Below, in pieces: positions 1 to 10,964 of a stretch of 64,000 nt of DNA. Positions within the stretch are counted from its first letter, which is position 1, and every line of letters begins with the position of its first letter. The notes under the pieces were generated by a model. The model was not told the DNA's origin. It saw only the letters and a list, made by a program, of their open reading frames with translations, and searched no databases. Source of the stretch: Parus major (taxonomy: Eukaryota > Chordata > Aves > Passeriformes > Paridae). Location: the NCBI RefSeq assembly GCF_001522545.3, contig NC_031776.1, positions 24,709,995 through 24,773,994 of the forward strand. Direction: 5' to 3'. A program made the position numbers and the translations under genes.

Positions 1-2587
1 GTGTATTATTTTGCACATTATTTAAGAAATTTTAGAATATTAAAAAAGCAGCTTTACATGAAAAGTCCCCACTTTCAGCTGTGACACGGTTGATATTGAC
101 CTGCATATATTCTCTTTGGTGATAAACTGTTTAACAGCACATGATGCAGAAACAAAATTAGTAAATTACTTGTTGAACTTGGTAGAAAAATCCAAGGATC
201 ATCCTTAGCAGAGGTCAGATAATCTGCTGGGGGGAAAGATCATCAGACAGTCATCTTCCTCTTTAAAAGGAGCACCTCATTATTTGAGTTGAGCTTGAAT
301 TGTCTCCTTTGTACAAGCGAGGTGTTATTCTAAGATTTGTTTCAGAGATTGTACTCTGCATTTAAAATCTCCTTTATGTGTTATCTTCTGCTATCTTCTT
401 TGTTCTTGTCAAACAGATGAAGGAAGGAACTCCTGCCAATTTTTTTTTGTTTCTCATTTGGTGAATTGTCATAAATTGTACACACAGACCTTCATAAAAG
501 ATTTTATTCACTATCTTTTATGAAGGATCCGTATGCAAGTGTATGTGTCTGTATTTATAATTATCTATATTTGCATAAAATGGAAGAGGCCAGTACTCAG
601 AATAAAAACAAAATAGAATGCAAACCTTTGCAGTGAGAATTCAGAACTATAAAATTGTCAGGCTCATTAAAAAATTTGGACTAATTCATAAGAGGTTTTG
701 TCTTTGAAACTTCTTTCCTATGCATTTGCTTACACAAGTACAGCACATCAGTTAATAAACCAGAATTCTGCAACAATATTTCTTTTTTTTCAAGCAGTTT
801 TCCAAACAGTCTGATATAATGAGATGTTCTGCATTAGAACTGAATGTGGTTCTTTGTAGCTATTATTCTGAGCATAGTTATGTATGCATAGTGCACTTTA
901 GAAATACAAGGTAGCACTATCTAAGTGCAATGTATTTATTCAGTGTGGTAAATATTCATGGTGCTTCCTATGTCAATAGAAAATAACAAATTATATTGTG
1001 CTTTTGGTTACAGTGATACTGATCTCTGATTATTCCACTGACTCAACAGTAGTTTCCAGACTTTAATAAGTGTAACTAATACATGGATATGGCCTATGTA
1101 AAAAAAATATGGAAGGAAAGAAAAAAAAAAAGCACGGAAGTACAAGGCTTTTCTGTCTCTGTGTTCTTTCTGCTTTGAATTCTGACCTAGAGATAAATGA
1201 CAGGCATTTTGCAGTCAGACTTGAAACTGAAACTTGGAGTGTCTGCCTTGGGAGAAACTGCAGGCACACAGAAAATCTTTTGAATGTTGTTAGTAATTTT
1301 TAAGTACCTGACAAAGGCTGTTAATAAGAAACCACTGTTTACTAATTCGAGCTCTAAACATTCAGATAATTGCTGTGATAATGGATACTGCTTGAGTTAA
1401 AACAGGTAATGTCAATATGACAAAAGATGGAAAAGGAGAAAGGAGGGAAATGAGCAAGATCTTGCTCAAACTATCCAGATTGTCCAAACTTGTCATTTGT
1501 ATAACTACAGGTGAGCCACACTATTGCTCTTTTTCAGCAATCCCTGCATTTAATCTGAAACTCTGCAGAGATTTCATATTTTAGGTATTGTAGCAGTCAT
1601 CTGCTAGGTTAGGTAGTGGCAGATAAACAATGGTAAGTCAGAGTCTGGGTGTGAATGTATATAGCGGGAAAGCAGAGGTTTGCAGTAAAAGCACCCTGTA
1701 ATACCTGTAACTTAGCATTTTTGAAATCAAATTGCCTGACTATGGCTTGAAGAGTAAACAGGGCAGAGCTAAAGCTTACTCATTGTACCTGGGTGATAAG
1801 GGGACCCTGGAAGAGCTGAGTCTGGGAACACACCATGGACATCTGTTCTGGGGGGTCTTTGCAGCAGCATAAGATGAAGTTACACCTTATTGGCCTCTTT
1901 CTTTTCGGAGAACAATTTTAAAAAATGAGGAGAACTGGGAAAAAGATTATAATTTTTTTGTTCCTTTTAAATTTTGAATGCTAATGGGATACCTCACATC
2001 TCTCAGAAAAGAAATCATCAAATGAGATTCTAGTGCCTTCCTCTTAGATGGGCATTTTAACCTTCACCAGCACACTAATGATGCTGGCTCTTACTTCCTT
2101 GTTATCAAAACTTGTAAAAAATTGTACTTTCCTGATTCTGAACAAAAATCAAAACCTGAAACTTAAAGATATAGTCTACAAATTATGAGATTTGTAATAA
2201 TGAGCAACACCATTATATTCTAACGTAAATGATGTTACCTGTGCAATCGGTTTATTTAAAATTGGGTTCTCATTTTTTCATAGATAATGATTATTTTTCT
2301 TCTCTGAAAATCAAAGATATTTTCACCTACCATAAACTAGGACTGATATACTGAAAAGGCAGACCAACAGTATAAATTTCACAGATGTGGAAGTGCTTTA
2401 TGGACTAACACAAAATTAAAGGTTCAACAATTCACCTGCTTTTACCCCATTATACACTGACCTGCTGCAGTAAAGTCATAGATCTCTCAGCAGAGTGCAG
2501 CCCGAGAGGGAATTTAAGGCTTTCTGTGTCAGACACGTGTTTCTCTCATCTTCAAAGCTTATGTTAAATATTAATAATATTAACAGT
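1..2587. other. Non-coding AT-rich stretch, no gene seen
   Basis: No open frame here exceeds about 70 codons, and none resembles a known protein. The sequence is AT-rich, with short poly-A and poly-T runs (for example near 1120-1132). The only distinct structure is the perfect 14-bp inverted repeat at 489-526, listed separately. I see no repeat family, RNA gene or CpG island. It is probably intergenic or intronic DNA. Confidence 0.6.
489..526. repeat. Perfect 14-bp inverted repeat (stem-loop)
   Basis: The left arm, CCTTCATAAAAGAT at 489-502, is exactly reverse-complementary to ATCTTTTATGAAGG at 513-526. The loop is 10 nt (503-512). Pairing breaks just outside the arms, at 488 and 527. The arms are AT-rich, so the hairpin would be moderately stable. 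It is shorter than a typical animal pre-miRNA stem. No function is assigned. Confidence 0.85.
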
Positions 2588-3180
2588 ATCACAGACTCAC
2601 AGAAGCATTTAAGTTGGAGCAGGCATTTAAGATCATTAGGTCCAACAATTAACCCAGCACTGCCAAGCCCACCACTAAATCATGTCCCCAATTGCCACAT
2701 ATACACATCTACACTCCAGGGATGGCAACTCAACCACTTCCCTGGGCAGCCTGTTCCAGTGCTTAAAAACCCCTTGGGGAAAGAAATTTTTCCTAATAAG
2801 AAATCTAAGCCTCCCCTGGCAAAGCTTGAGGCAATTTCCTCTTGTTTGCTTGTTCCTTTACTCAGGTAGTTGTAGAAATTGATAAGGTCTCTTTTGAGCC
2901 TCCTTTCCTCCAGGCAAAACAACTCCAGTCCCCTCAGCCTCCCCTCATCAGACTTGTGCTCCACATCCTTCCCAAGCTCCATGTCCTTCTCTGGACATGC
3001 TTCCATGCCTCAGTGTCTTTCTTGCAGTGAGGGGCCCAACACTAAACTCAGCATTCAAAGTGCAGTCTCACCAGTGCTCAGTACAGGGGGACAATCACTG
3101 CCCTGGTCCTGCTGGATTCCTTCTCAAAGTCTTTTTCTTCTGTGATTACCTTAATGGTCATAAGGCACATGGGCCATAGT
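2588..3180 (-). mobile_element. CR1 LINE, 5'-truncated 3' part (CR1-J/Y-like)
   Basis: This is an old non-LTR retrotransposon copy whose sense strand is minus. Its 3' end lies at about 2588, where 'atcacagactcacagaag' is a decayed version of the CR1 terminal octamer repeat. Reading away from the tail, it matches the remembered avian CR1 pattern: 'ccaacaattaacccagcactgccaag', 'cctgggcagcctgttccagtgc', then 'gtagttgtagaaattgataagg'. The minus strand still encodes an ORF2 C-terminal remnant (3006-2680) including 'RRLKRDLINFYNYL', so the reverse-transcriptase ORF tail is recognisable but broken. The match is clear to about 3125 and fades to about 3180. The full 5' portion is missing, as is usual for CR1. 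It is not capable of movement. Confidence 0.9.
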
Positions 3181-3754
3181 AGTTTTCAGAGCTGTGTCCT
3201 GTATTTGTTTGGAAGACATATAAAGGTTTCTATGCTTTGTCACTGCCTGCTGCCTTCAACTGGTGAAACACCTTTGGGATGCAAATATATGAGCTGGTCT
3301 GTGTCCTTTTAGGCTTCTTGACCAATGGGACAGCTGTGCTAATATTGATGGTGGTTTCAGTGACATGGATCCACAGATCTCAGCCTTTCCAATCCATTAT
3401 ATCCTCATTTCTTAAAATGTAATCAGAAGCTTATAAAAAATGTAGGATGGCTCCAGTTGTTAGGAGCAGTCCCCTACATATTTGTTTGCACCTCTTTGGA
3501 AAATGAATGGTCCCAAGGACAATAAACTGCAGTTTAATTTCACCTTGGTTTAGGCAATTTGAGCTACCGAAAGGGAATATATCTGGTCATAATTACAGAG
3601 TCCAGCATGGTGTGGGTAAACAGAACTGCCAGGGCTGGAGTGGCTTGTAATAAATAAAAGGAGATCCCCCACACTTGCTGGCTGTTTTGCTCACCACCAT
3701 ATTTCTCCTTCTTCATGGCATTATGTTTATACTGGCCAATTCTGTAAGCAGCAA

Positions 3755-3993
3755 TTTTGTCTTGCCCTCAATATCTCGAGGCAGCGAGCCCCAGAGCGTG
3801 CTCTGTGGAGCAGTAATTTATCCCCTGCATTTTACATCTGGACAGAATAATTTCTTTGTTCTGGGAAAGTAAATAAGAATGTCAGATTTACCTGCCTCAG
3901 GTCACATCTCTCTATATTGTGATTTTTCCAACTCTGCTCCTCTCTAAACTAAACAATATTAAGCTATTTCAATCTTTTTCTATCATTAGCCAT
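3755..3993 (-). mobile_element. Probable ancient CR1/L3-like LINE remnant
   Basis: The block contains 'atatctcgaggcagcgag', then 'gggaaagtaaataagaatg', then 'ctcctctctaaactaaac' and 'aatctttttctatcattag'. These occur in the order expected of an old amniote CR1/L3-type 3' region read on the minus strand (ring-finger-like phrases 'ctgaacaatcccag' and 'tcaatctttcctcat' in the family). Similarity is patchy, which fits a far older insertion than the neighbouring CR1 at 2588-3180. The boundaries are approximate. The 65-codon open frame across 3675-3872 is explained by this repeat and is not a gene. Confidence 0.4.
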
Positions 3994-4545
3994 AATGGAC
4001 TTTCAGAGCTAAGAGAGGTGAGACTAAATATGAGAAGAGATCATTGGGTTTTTACAGAAAGCTGATCATATAACTTTTGTTTTACACAGCTCTCAGCTGT
4101 ATACTTATTTACTGATTTAGCAGAGGTGTAGGAATAGATAGGATGATGGAGACATCTATAGTGAGAGGGTACCAAAGCTAAACCCGTTTGCAGAAGAGAT
4201 TGGAAGGGAGGAAGTGAAATCACTTCTCAAACAGCACAACAAAGACTGTAGAGCGTGATCAGCATGAAGAACAGCATGACAATGGTAAAAGAAGGGTATA
4301 AGGGGCTGAACCATCCACAGGTTGTACACTAGCTGAAATATTTAATGACATTGTTGGAGAGTGTTGTCTTTCTTGTACAAATTAAACCATGTGTTTTCAA
4401 TGGCTGAAGGGATCAAGATATTAGTGACATATAGTTAGACATGAATAATATGCACAAAGAGGTGCATGAGGAAAAGAAACCTAAACATGAAGATTCCCTA
4501 TGTTTTTCTACGATAACTTGTCACTTGTTTACTACATATCTTAAG

Positions 4546-4607
4546 TTTTGTGGTTTTTGGTTTGATTTGAGTCTTTCGGTTTTTTATTTGGTTTGGTTTG
4601 GTTTTTT
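4546..4607. repeat. T/G low-complexity tract (TTTGG units)
   Basis: The plus strand is almost entirely T and G, with consecutive 'ggtttggtttgg' units near 4590-4603. This is simple-sequence DNA of the type that is A/C-rich on the other strand. It has no coding value, although it inflates the ORF at 4441-4698. Confidence 0.8.
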
Positions 4608-6067
4608 GAGTCTGTATTATTTATTTTCTCATTCTCCAATGAAGAGCACTGGGATATTCTGGAGTTCTCTGTGCTTTGATAAACTGTATATTTTATAATC
4701 ACTGCGGAAGAAGCTGATGTTCTAAAAAATAAGCTATATAATCTCTATATTACTGTATTTCTTCGTCAAAGCCGTCACAACCATTTCCCCATAGGAGCCC
4801 CTGAAGCAACTCTGCAACAAATAAGACCAAAGAAAATATCCTACGTAGATTTTTTCTTTTAATGAACCAGTTTAAACAAAAAGGCTTTGGAAACTAGCTA
4901 CATATTTTGCTGAGAATGAACAAAACAGATGAAAACTCAGTTTCTGCTCCCTTATGCTGAATTTTGTCAGTGAAGTAGAATTAAAAACTGTAGCAAAAGG
5001 CAAAAAGCAGTTTCCAGCTCCCTCCGGACAGCAGAACAAGTAGCATTTTGGCTGGTCAGGTCACAGAAGTAGGGAGTGATTTGAAGTTTCAAGCTTAATA
5101 GAGTTAATAGGACATTTGGAAGAAAAAGAAACCACAATGAGCCTCCTACCTTACTTTGAAGTTACAGTTTTTGAGAGATGGCTTTTTAGTACTACTTTTG
5201 CAACTCTTCTGGAAGAACGGTGCACAAAGGGATGCTTATTACTGCCATTTAATCTAGATCCCATTAAAATCAAGGGAACAGTGAGACATTTAACAGTATA
5301 TTTTCAATTGTTACATCATCATAAGAAATGGAGCTAGAAGTAACATACACCAAAATGGTGTCAGTCACATTGGAAATAAAACTGGAGAAAATTGCATGGA
5401 TTTGAATGACAGTTTAAAAACCTGTGAGGAGTGCTCTCTCAAAAATCACATCTTTCTGTCTAGGTTTCAATTAGTATTTTAGGGGAAATTACATTATCAT
5501 CTGAAGTAGAGTATGATACAGAATTTCTCTATTCTCTGCCTGGTTCTCTTATTCCTCTTCTATACAGACTCAGCAACTTGATCTGTTTTCTTCTTCACTC
5601 ATTTCTCTGTGCAGCTAAATTCTTTCTTAAGGGGTTTATATACACAGTGTTGAGCATACAGAGTCTAATTGCAGTAATTGTTGCTACTATGTAATTTTTC
5701 AACATCAGTGCTCATGAAGGCACAGTGATGTTTTGTGATGTCATTACCTCATGACCCTTAGAAAAAAAGATGCACGAAATTACAACTGCCTCCTCCCTCC
5801 TGACTGTAATTCCAGGAAAAGCAGGAGCATAACATGGATATGTTACCATAAAGTAAAAATTTATCTGGGATGAGGTTCCAGGTGTTTTTGTAGTTGTTTA
5901 AAAATTATGCTAGATAATTTCCCTAAATAAAGGCATGGAGTACTTTCACTTAACATGTCACATACTCTAGGTTTGCATCTCCATGAAGAGCAGTTCAGTC
6001 TCCCATTCAGATAAGCTACATATATTTATATATAAGGAAGGCTCTTAAGAAAGTTTTATTTTAAGCC

Positions 6068-6094
6068 TTTTTTTTGTTTGTTTGTTTTATTTTA
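6068..6094. repeat. Poly-T / (TTTG)n low-complexity tract
   Basis: A run of T followed by three 'tttg'-type units and then 'ttttatttta'. It may be the decayed tail of a retroposed sequence, but no body of such an element is recognisable beside it. Confidence 0.75.
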
Positions 6095-7061
6095 AGCTAA
6101 CATCCCTGATATTTGTTTGCTTCCATGGAGCCTATCAACATTTTGTAGAGCTGGAAAGGAAGTGAATACAGGGAGTTCCATTCTCTATACCCATCTCAAA
6201 AAAACAATGTCTCAGGTATATGCATAAACCAAGAAATGGGTCAGTATTACATGAGAGGATTGCACACAGTTTATTCTGAACCCACTCTGTCAGGGAGGTT
6301 TGTGCAATCTGTTTACCCTGATCTGGAACTACACAAACTATCACCAGTCCCTTCAAAACACTTCTGTACTCTGCAAACCAAGAGTAATTGATCCTGCTTC
6401 ACAGAGATCTCTTTACTTAACCCTTTCTACAACATACAAATCTGTTATTTCTTTAACTTATGTGAGCCAGAAAACACTCCTTTGAAGTAGATTGTCCTGA
6501 CTCACCTTGAATTTTAAGTTTGAAATTGAATTGCCTCAGCATGAAATTTGTATAAAAGAAGACATAGTTAATTCCACTGAGCTAAGGCAGTGTGGGGAGG
6601 AAAATGCTCCATGGACCCAGAAGTTTGCATAAACTTTCACCTATCCACCTTTCTATGGCCAAATGTGAACTAGGGCTCAGAACCTTCTGCTTCTGCATAA
6701 TCTGGGAAAATACCTTGCAAGGAAAAGGCTGATTATTTTTGCAAGCAAGCAAAGAGAAAAGTGCCAAACAAATGTGTGTCTGTTCTCAAGCAAACAGGAA
6801 GGGTCTGTAGCATTTTCCTCTTCACTTACCTAGGGAAATTCTGCAGCTGCTTAATCTGTTTGTTTAGAGACTCGTGGGAGAGGTCATGAATCCACGCAGA
6901 ACTCTAATGATGATAATCATTAGATTCTCAAGAGCAGACAAGCTAAGACAAGGAAGAACATGGTAATGAACTGCCAGAAGACCTGGCAGTAGATTTCCAC
7001 TGCACCACGGTTCTATTGTTATTTTGCTAACAGAGCATTTAATGGTGGGGGGGAATGCCCA

Positions 7062-7262
7062 GATCACAGAACCTCATATCGGGTCAGGCTGGAAGGGAGC
7101 ACAGTGGCTCATCTCGTCTGACCTCCCTGCTCAAGCAGGATTATCCCAGAACACACGGCACAGAATTGCATCCAGGTGGTTCTGGAATATCTCCAGTGAG
7201 GAAAACTCCACAAGTCTCTGGGCAACCTGTTCCAGTGCTTGGTCAGTGCAAAATGAAAAAGG
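7062..7262 (-). mobile_element. CR1 LINE 3'-end fragment
   Basis: The 3' tail begins at about 7062 ('agatcacagaacctcat'). It is followed by the CR1 phrases 'aggctggaagggagcac', 'cctccctgctcaagcagg', 'tctggaatatctccagtgagg' and 'gggcaacctgttccagtgc'. The minus-strand frame (7318-7109) carries 'TKHWNRLPRDLW', the typical CR1 ORF2 C-terminal motif, but frame and stop positions are decayed. About 200 bp remain, so the copy is strongly 5'-truncated. Its phrasing suggests a different CR1 subfamily from the copy at 2588. Confidence 0.85.
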
Positions 7263-9230
7263 TCTATTGGTAACTCTGGGTGCCACAGATGCCATAAGAA
7301 ATCTTTGAGCAAGTTCACAAGAGCTTTATTGTTTCTTCTTTGACTTTTAATTTCTCATTCAAGGTAGCTTATGAGACTCTGATGAGTTTTTTTGTGTTCC
7401 CACATATTCCATGAGTGATATCCTGGATATTTGTTCTGCTCCCATTAGCTACCACTTAAAGAAATGCTGCCCTACAGAGAGGTGAATGACGAAGGGTTTT
7501 CCTGGCTAGGTGGAGTCTTGCAGAAAATATGATGAGGTTTGCTGATTTGCAGAATTACTTAGATCTCTTTAGAATACCCCTCCACAGTTTTGTAATGATC
7601 CTGACAGCCTCTCAGCTCATCTCTCTCCTCAGCTACAGTATTGTGAAAAATTGGGTAGCCATTCAGTTTTGTGACAGGGATAGTTTTACTGAAAACTTAA
7701 TATCCCAACAGCTCCACATTTGCTATCTAAATCAGTGCCCAGGTCAATCTACCTTTCTAGTATTCCTCTATATTCAGTGGAGAGAAGAAGGAAAAATTCA
7801 GAAGGTTTTGCTGTACCTCCTTTATGATCAGCACATGCACTGGTGTCTGGATAGGAGCAAACATCCCCTGAGTGATTAATCTGTGCTCTTCATTGGATAC
7901 AGGGGGAGTCGAGACAAGATGCTACAGGGCTGAACTGAGCACACATCCATCCCTCTGAAGGTCTCTGAGGACCAGAAACACAGTCAGCTACACTGTCCTG
8001 TTTCTTTGTTCAGTCTTCTCTTTTTCTTCAGGAATATGAAAAAATAATGATGTGGTTCCACATTCAGAGCACTTATTACAACTTTTAGATTTTGAATGGG
8101 ATGAAACAAGGTTTCCTTCCTCCAAAAGACAATAAAAAAATTAAGATATCACATTTGAGCAATCTAAGTGTCTGACCTGTGTGATTTAAAATTCATTCTT
8201 CCTGTGAATAGAGGCAGACTCGCCTGCTCTCCTCACCACAACAACAATATTTTGATTTATTCTTAGACTTCTCCAAAATTATGTGAAAGGACAAAACACT
8301 TTCCTAGAGCTGTAGAAATCAAATTCTCCACTCTTTTCCCCATGCTCGTTAAAATGTATCCAGCAACAACATAATGTTGCAGCCCTTTCGGAAGGCCCTG
8401 GTTGGAAGGGGGGTTCACAGCTCCAGCAGCTGGGCACTGATGCACTGTGCCAGCAGCCCAGGTGTGCCAGGACTGGGAATGTGGGAGGGCACAGACAGGC
8501 TTTGGGATAAACTAATCTGATTTACTGCAATGAGCTTTGGTCAGGCTCTTAGTTCATCTACTTCTTTGCAGCCCATTCACTGCACATCATCATCGCTTAA
8601 TGGGGCTCAGTGCTGCCCTTTACTGAGCTTAGAGAATAACAGAAAATGGAAAAGTAATGGTGAGGAGGGTTGGAGGGATGTTAGGGCCTCTACTACCAAC
8701 GAATCACTGATTTTTTTTTTGCCCACTGCCACCAGAATGGACAAAACATTGATGTAGTTCTTTATAGAGGTTGATGATGGTAATCAAAGTGTATTTTAGG
8801 ACTTCCTCCAGGTTAAATTATTCTCTGAAGCCCAGGAAGTAATGTAAAGCTTATTTTACTGTTGATCAAACTTTCAGACAAATAATCTCTTTTAAAATCT
8901 GAAGAACAGGCTATTTTCTTTTTGTCTGAGAAGTGAATGATATTGAATCCACTAAAATTATTGCTTTTAATTTCAATACATGTATTGTCTGTTTGCTTTC
9001 CCTCCTTAGATCCGCAAATTCTGTTAGAAAACATATAAATTTTCCCAAAGGTGTTTTTTGTTTGCTTTGGTTTTTTTTTTAATGCAGATTTTGGTGAGGG
9101 AAAAGAAATTTTTTAAAAAATAAATTTTTATATGTGGTGGAAATCCAATTTTGTTATGGTTAAGAAATACTTTATAAGAACTAGCTTTAAGTTAAAATTA
9201 TTTTTCTTAAAATAATATATACAACATGCT

Positions 9231-9254
9231 GCCATTCATTCATCCATTCATTCT
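9231..9254. repeat. (CATT)n microsatellite, imperfect
   Basis: The sequence reads 'gccattcattcatccattc', continuing with 'attc'. This is about five CATT units with one CATC interruption. Confidence 0.85.
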
Positions 9255-9513
9255 TGTATTTTTTTGTTTATTTATTTTAAAATTCTAAATAAGGTTTATT
9301 ATAGGACTTCATAAAAGAAATAATGCAATCTTTCATCATTGATAAAATCCCATCTTTAAATGTATCCTTCCCTTCTGGCTGAATTACACATTATTTTGGA
9401 ATTTTACTTTGATGTAAAGCTGCTTGATGTGTGACTTTCTATTCAGTATGGTTGGTAGAAGGGCTTATCTGCAAAGCAATTGCTTCATAGCATATCTGTA
9501 GCACAAGAGGTAT

Positions 9514-9570
9514 GTTTTTGGTTTTTTTAGTTTGATTTTGGTTTTTTGTTTGTTTGTTTGTTTTAATTTT
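9514..9570. repeat. T-rich tract with (TTTG)n core
   Basis: The plus strand is T/G only over most of this span, ending in four consecutive 'tttg' units at about 9545-9562. It is low-complexity sequence without coding meaning. Confidence 0.8.
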
Positions 9571-10822
9571 CCATGTTCAAAGGAAATCCACTTTGTTTTC
9601 CTCATTTCAGAAGGTAATACAAGGTTCTGATTGTATGTAAAACTCTCCTGGCACCTAATGTATGCACAAAAGCCACCTTCAATTTAGCTGGTTGCTTGCC
9701 TCATTTCAAGTCACTGCAGACTATTAACTCCAAAGCAAAGCTTTCTTACAGCAAGTTCATGACCTTGCCTTCTCTCCCAGCAGTCCAACCATCATTTATT
9801 TAGTACTTGGTGTTACATGGTACTTTGATCCCACAGGATAACACGTTGTCACTGGATACAGTTTCAACTGGCCTTTATATGGCCCAGAAAATGATGCATC
9901 AAATACAGATGTTTGAACACACAACCTGCCTTTTCAAACTCCTGTTTTCATGCCATAGCCATTATTGCTCAGAATCTGACTGGATACCAAGTCATCCATT
10001 CCATCTGCATCATCTTCATGTCAAAACAGCTGCAATTTCAGGGGTAGCATAGAAGCAAAATTTGTACAACAAAATACAACCCTTGGCTTTGGTACAGACG
10101 AGTTTGTCTCCCTTACAGTCTGGCCAAGGAAAAAAGACAGTGTGCAGTGCTCCTTCCCAAGGACAGGTTGTATTGGCCTTGGCACTGCTGTGCTAATTTC
10201 CTTTCTGTCTACTACATCGAGAATTAGCTAAGGTGCTTCTGTGCTGTGCTTCCTAAATTTCAATCACCTTCATATTCAAGAGGTATTTCTCTTGAGCAAG
10301 AGAAAAATATTTAATCCTTTCTCACAAAATGCTGTTTTACACATACTGCAGGATGGGTCTGGGTGGAGAAATTCCTGCTCCTATTCTCCAGCATCAGATG
10401 AGCAATCTCCACTGCAGCAGGCAGGGAGCTGAGTAACAGTTCTCAGCAGAAGGACCATATCCCTACTTGAATGGGAAAACACAGTCTCCAAAGTGAATGT
10501 GTAAAATCTTTGAAAATCAGTTTTAAGAAGCTCAGGAATTTGTGCATGTGTCACCACATATTTTGGTTGAAAATATTCTTAGCAAAAAGAAAGTCAGTGC
10601 TGAGAAGAAATCATTTTCCTGCTGTGCATGGCAACATTATTAATCTGTGTGATTAATTCTGTGGCTATTAAAGAAACTGCAAGGCACTTTCTATTTAGTT
10701 AATATCACTAACAAATACACATCCGTCACTCAAAATACTGTGTACTCAGCAATGTTGTTCTTACAATATTAAATATTTACTATTTATTATGATTGTTACT
10801 TTTGTTATTTATTGGCTTGTAG

Positions 10823-10964
10823 CAGCTGAAACATGCCAGGCAGCCTGGGGAGCAACTCGAAAAACATTTTTAAACCAGCCTGCCTTAAAGTGAGGCAATT
10901 AAATACAGCATTAGCTATTTTGGCCTTGATTAACAGAAGTCACCGTGTGTCCAAATCCCACAAG
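10823..10964 (+). other. Weak exon-like segment (acceptor and donor signals)
   Basis: A T-rich stretch ending in 'ggcttgtag' at 10814-10822 resembles a 3' splice site. 142 nt later, 'cacaag|gtgagtg' at 10959-10971 is a strong 5' splice site by consensus. The intervening sequence is more GC-rich than its surroundings. The ATG frame at 10833 is preceded in frame by TGA at 10827 and gives no known protein motif, so any exon would more likely be untranslated or part of a long non-coding RNA. Such pairs arise often by chance in 64 kb. Confidence 0.12.

Larger units (their letters stand above)
3994..7061. other. Non-coding stretch, no gene seen
   Basis: Unique AT-rich DNA. It contains T/G low-complexity tracts at 4546-4607 (TTTGG units) and 6068-6094 (TTTG units), and an AT-rich patch at about 6012-6034. 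Open frames reach at most 85 codons (4441-4698) and translate into low-complexity, hydrophobic residues derived from the T/G tract. I see no domain, no CpG island and no known repeat family. Confidence 0.6.
7263..10822. other. Non-coding stretch, no gene seen
   Basis: Unique AT-rich DNA. The longest frame (7529-7879, 116 codons, plus) has no recognisable domain, no strong start context and no flanking gene structure, so I treat it as chance. Simple repeats lie at 9231-9254 and 9514-9570. The part from about 9050 to 9310 is especially rich in A and T. Confidence 0.55.

Noticed and set aside
2680..3145. Cluster of five ORFs on both strands
   Set aside because: All lie within the CR1 at 2588-3180.
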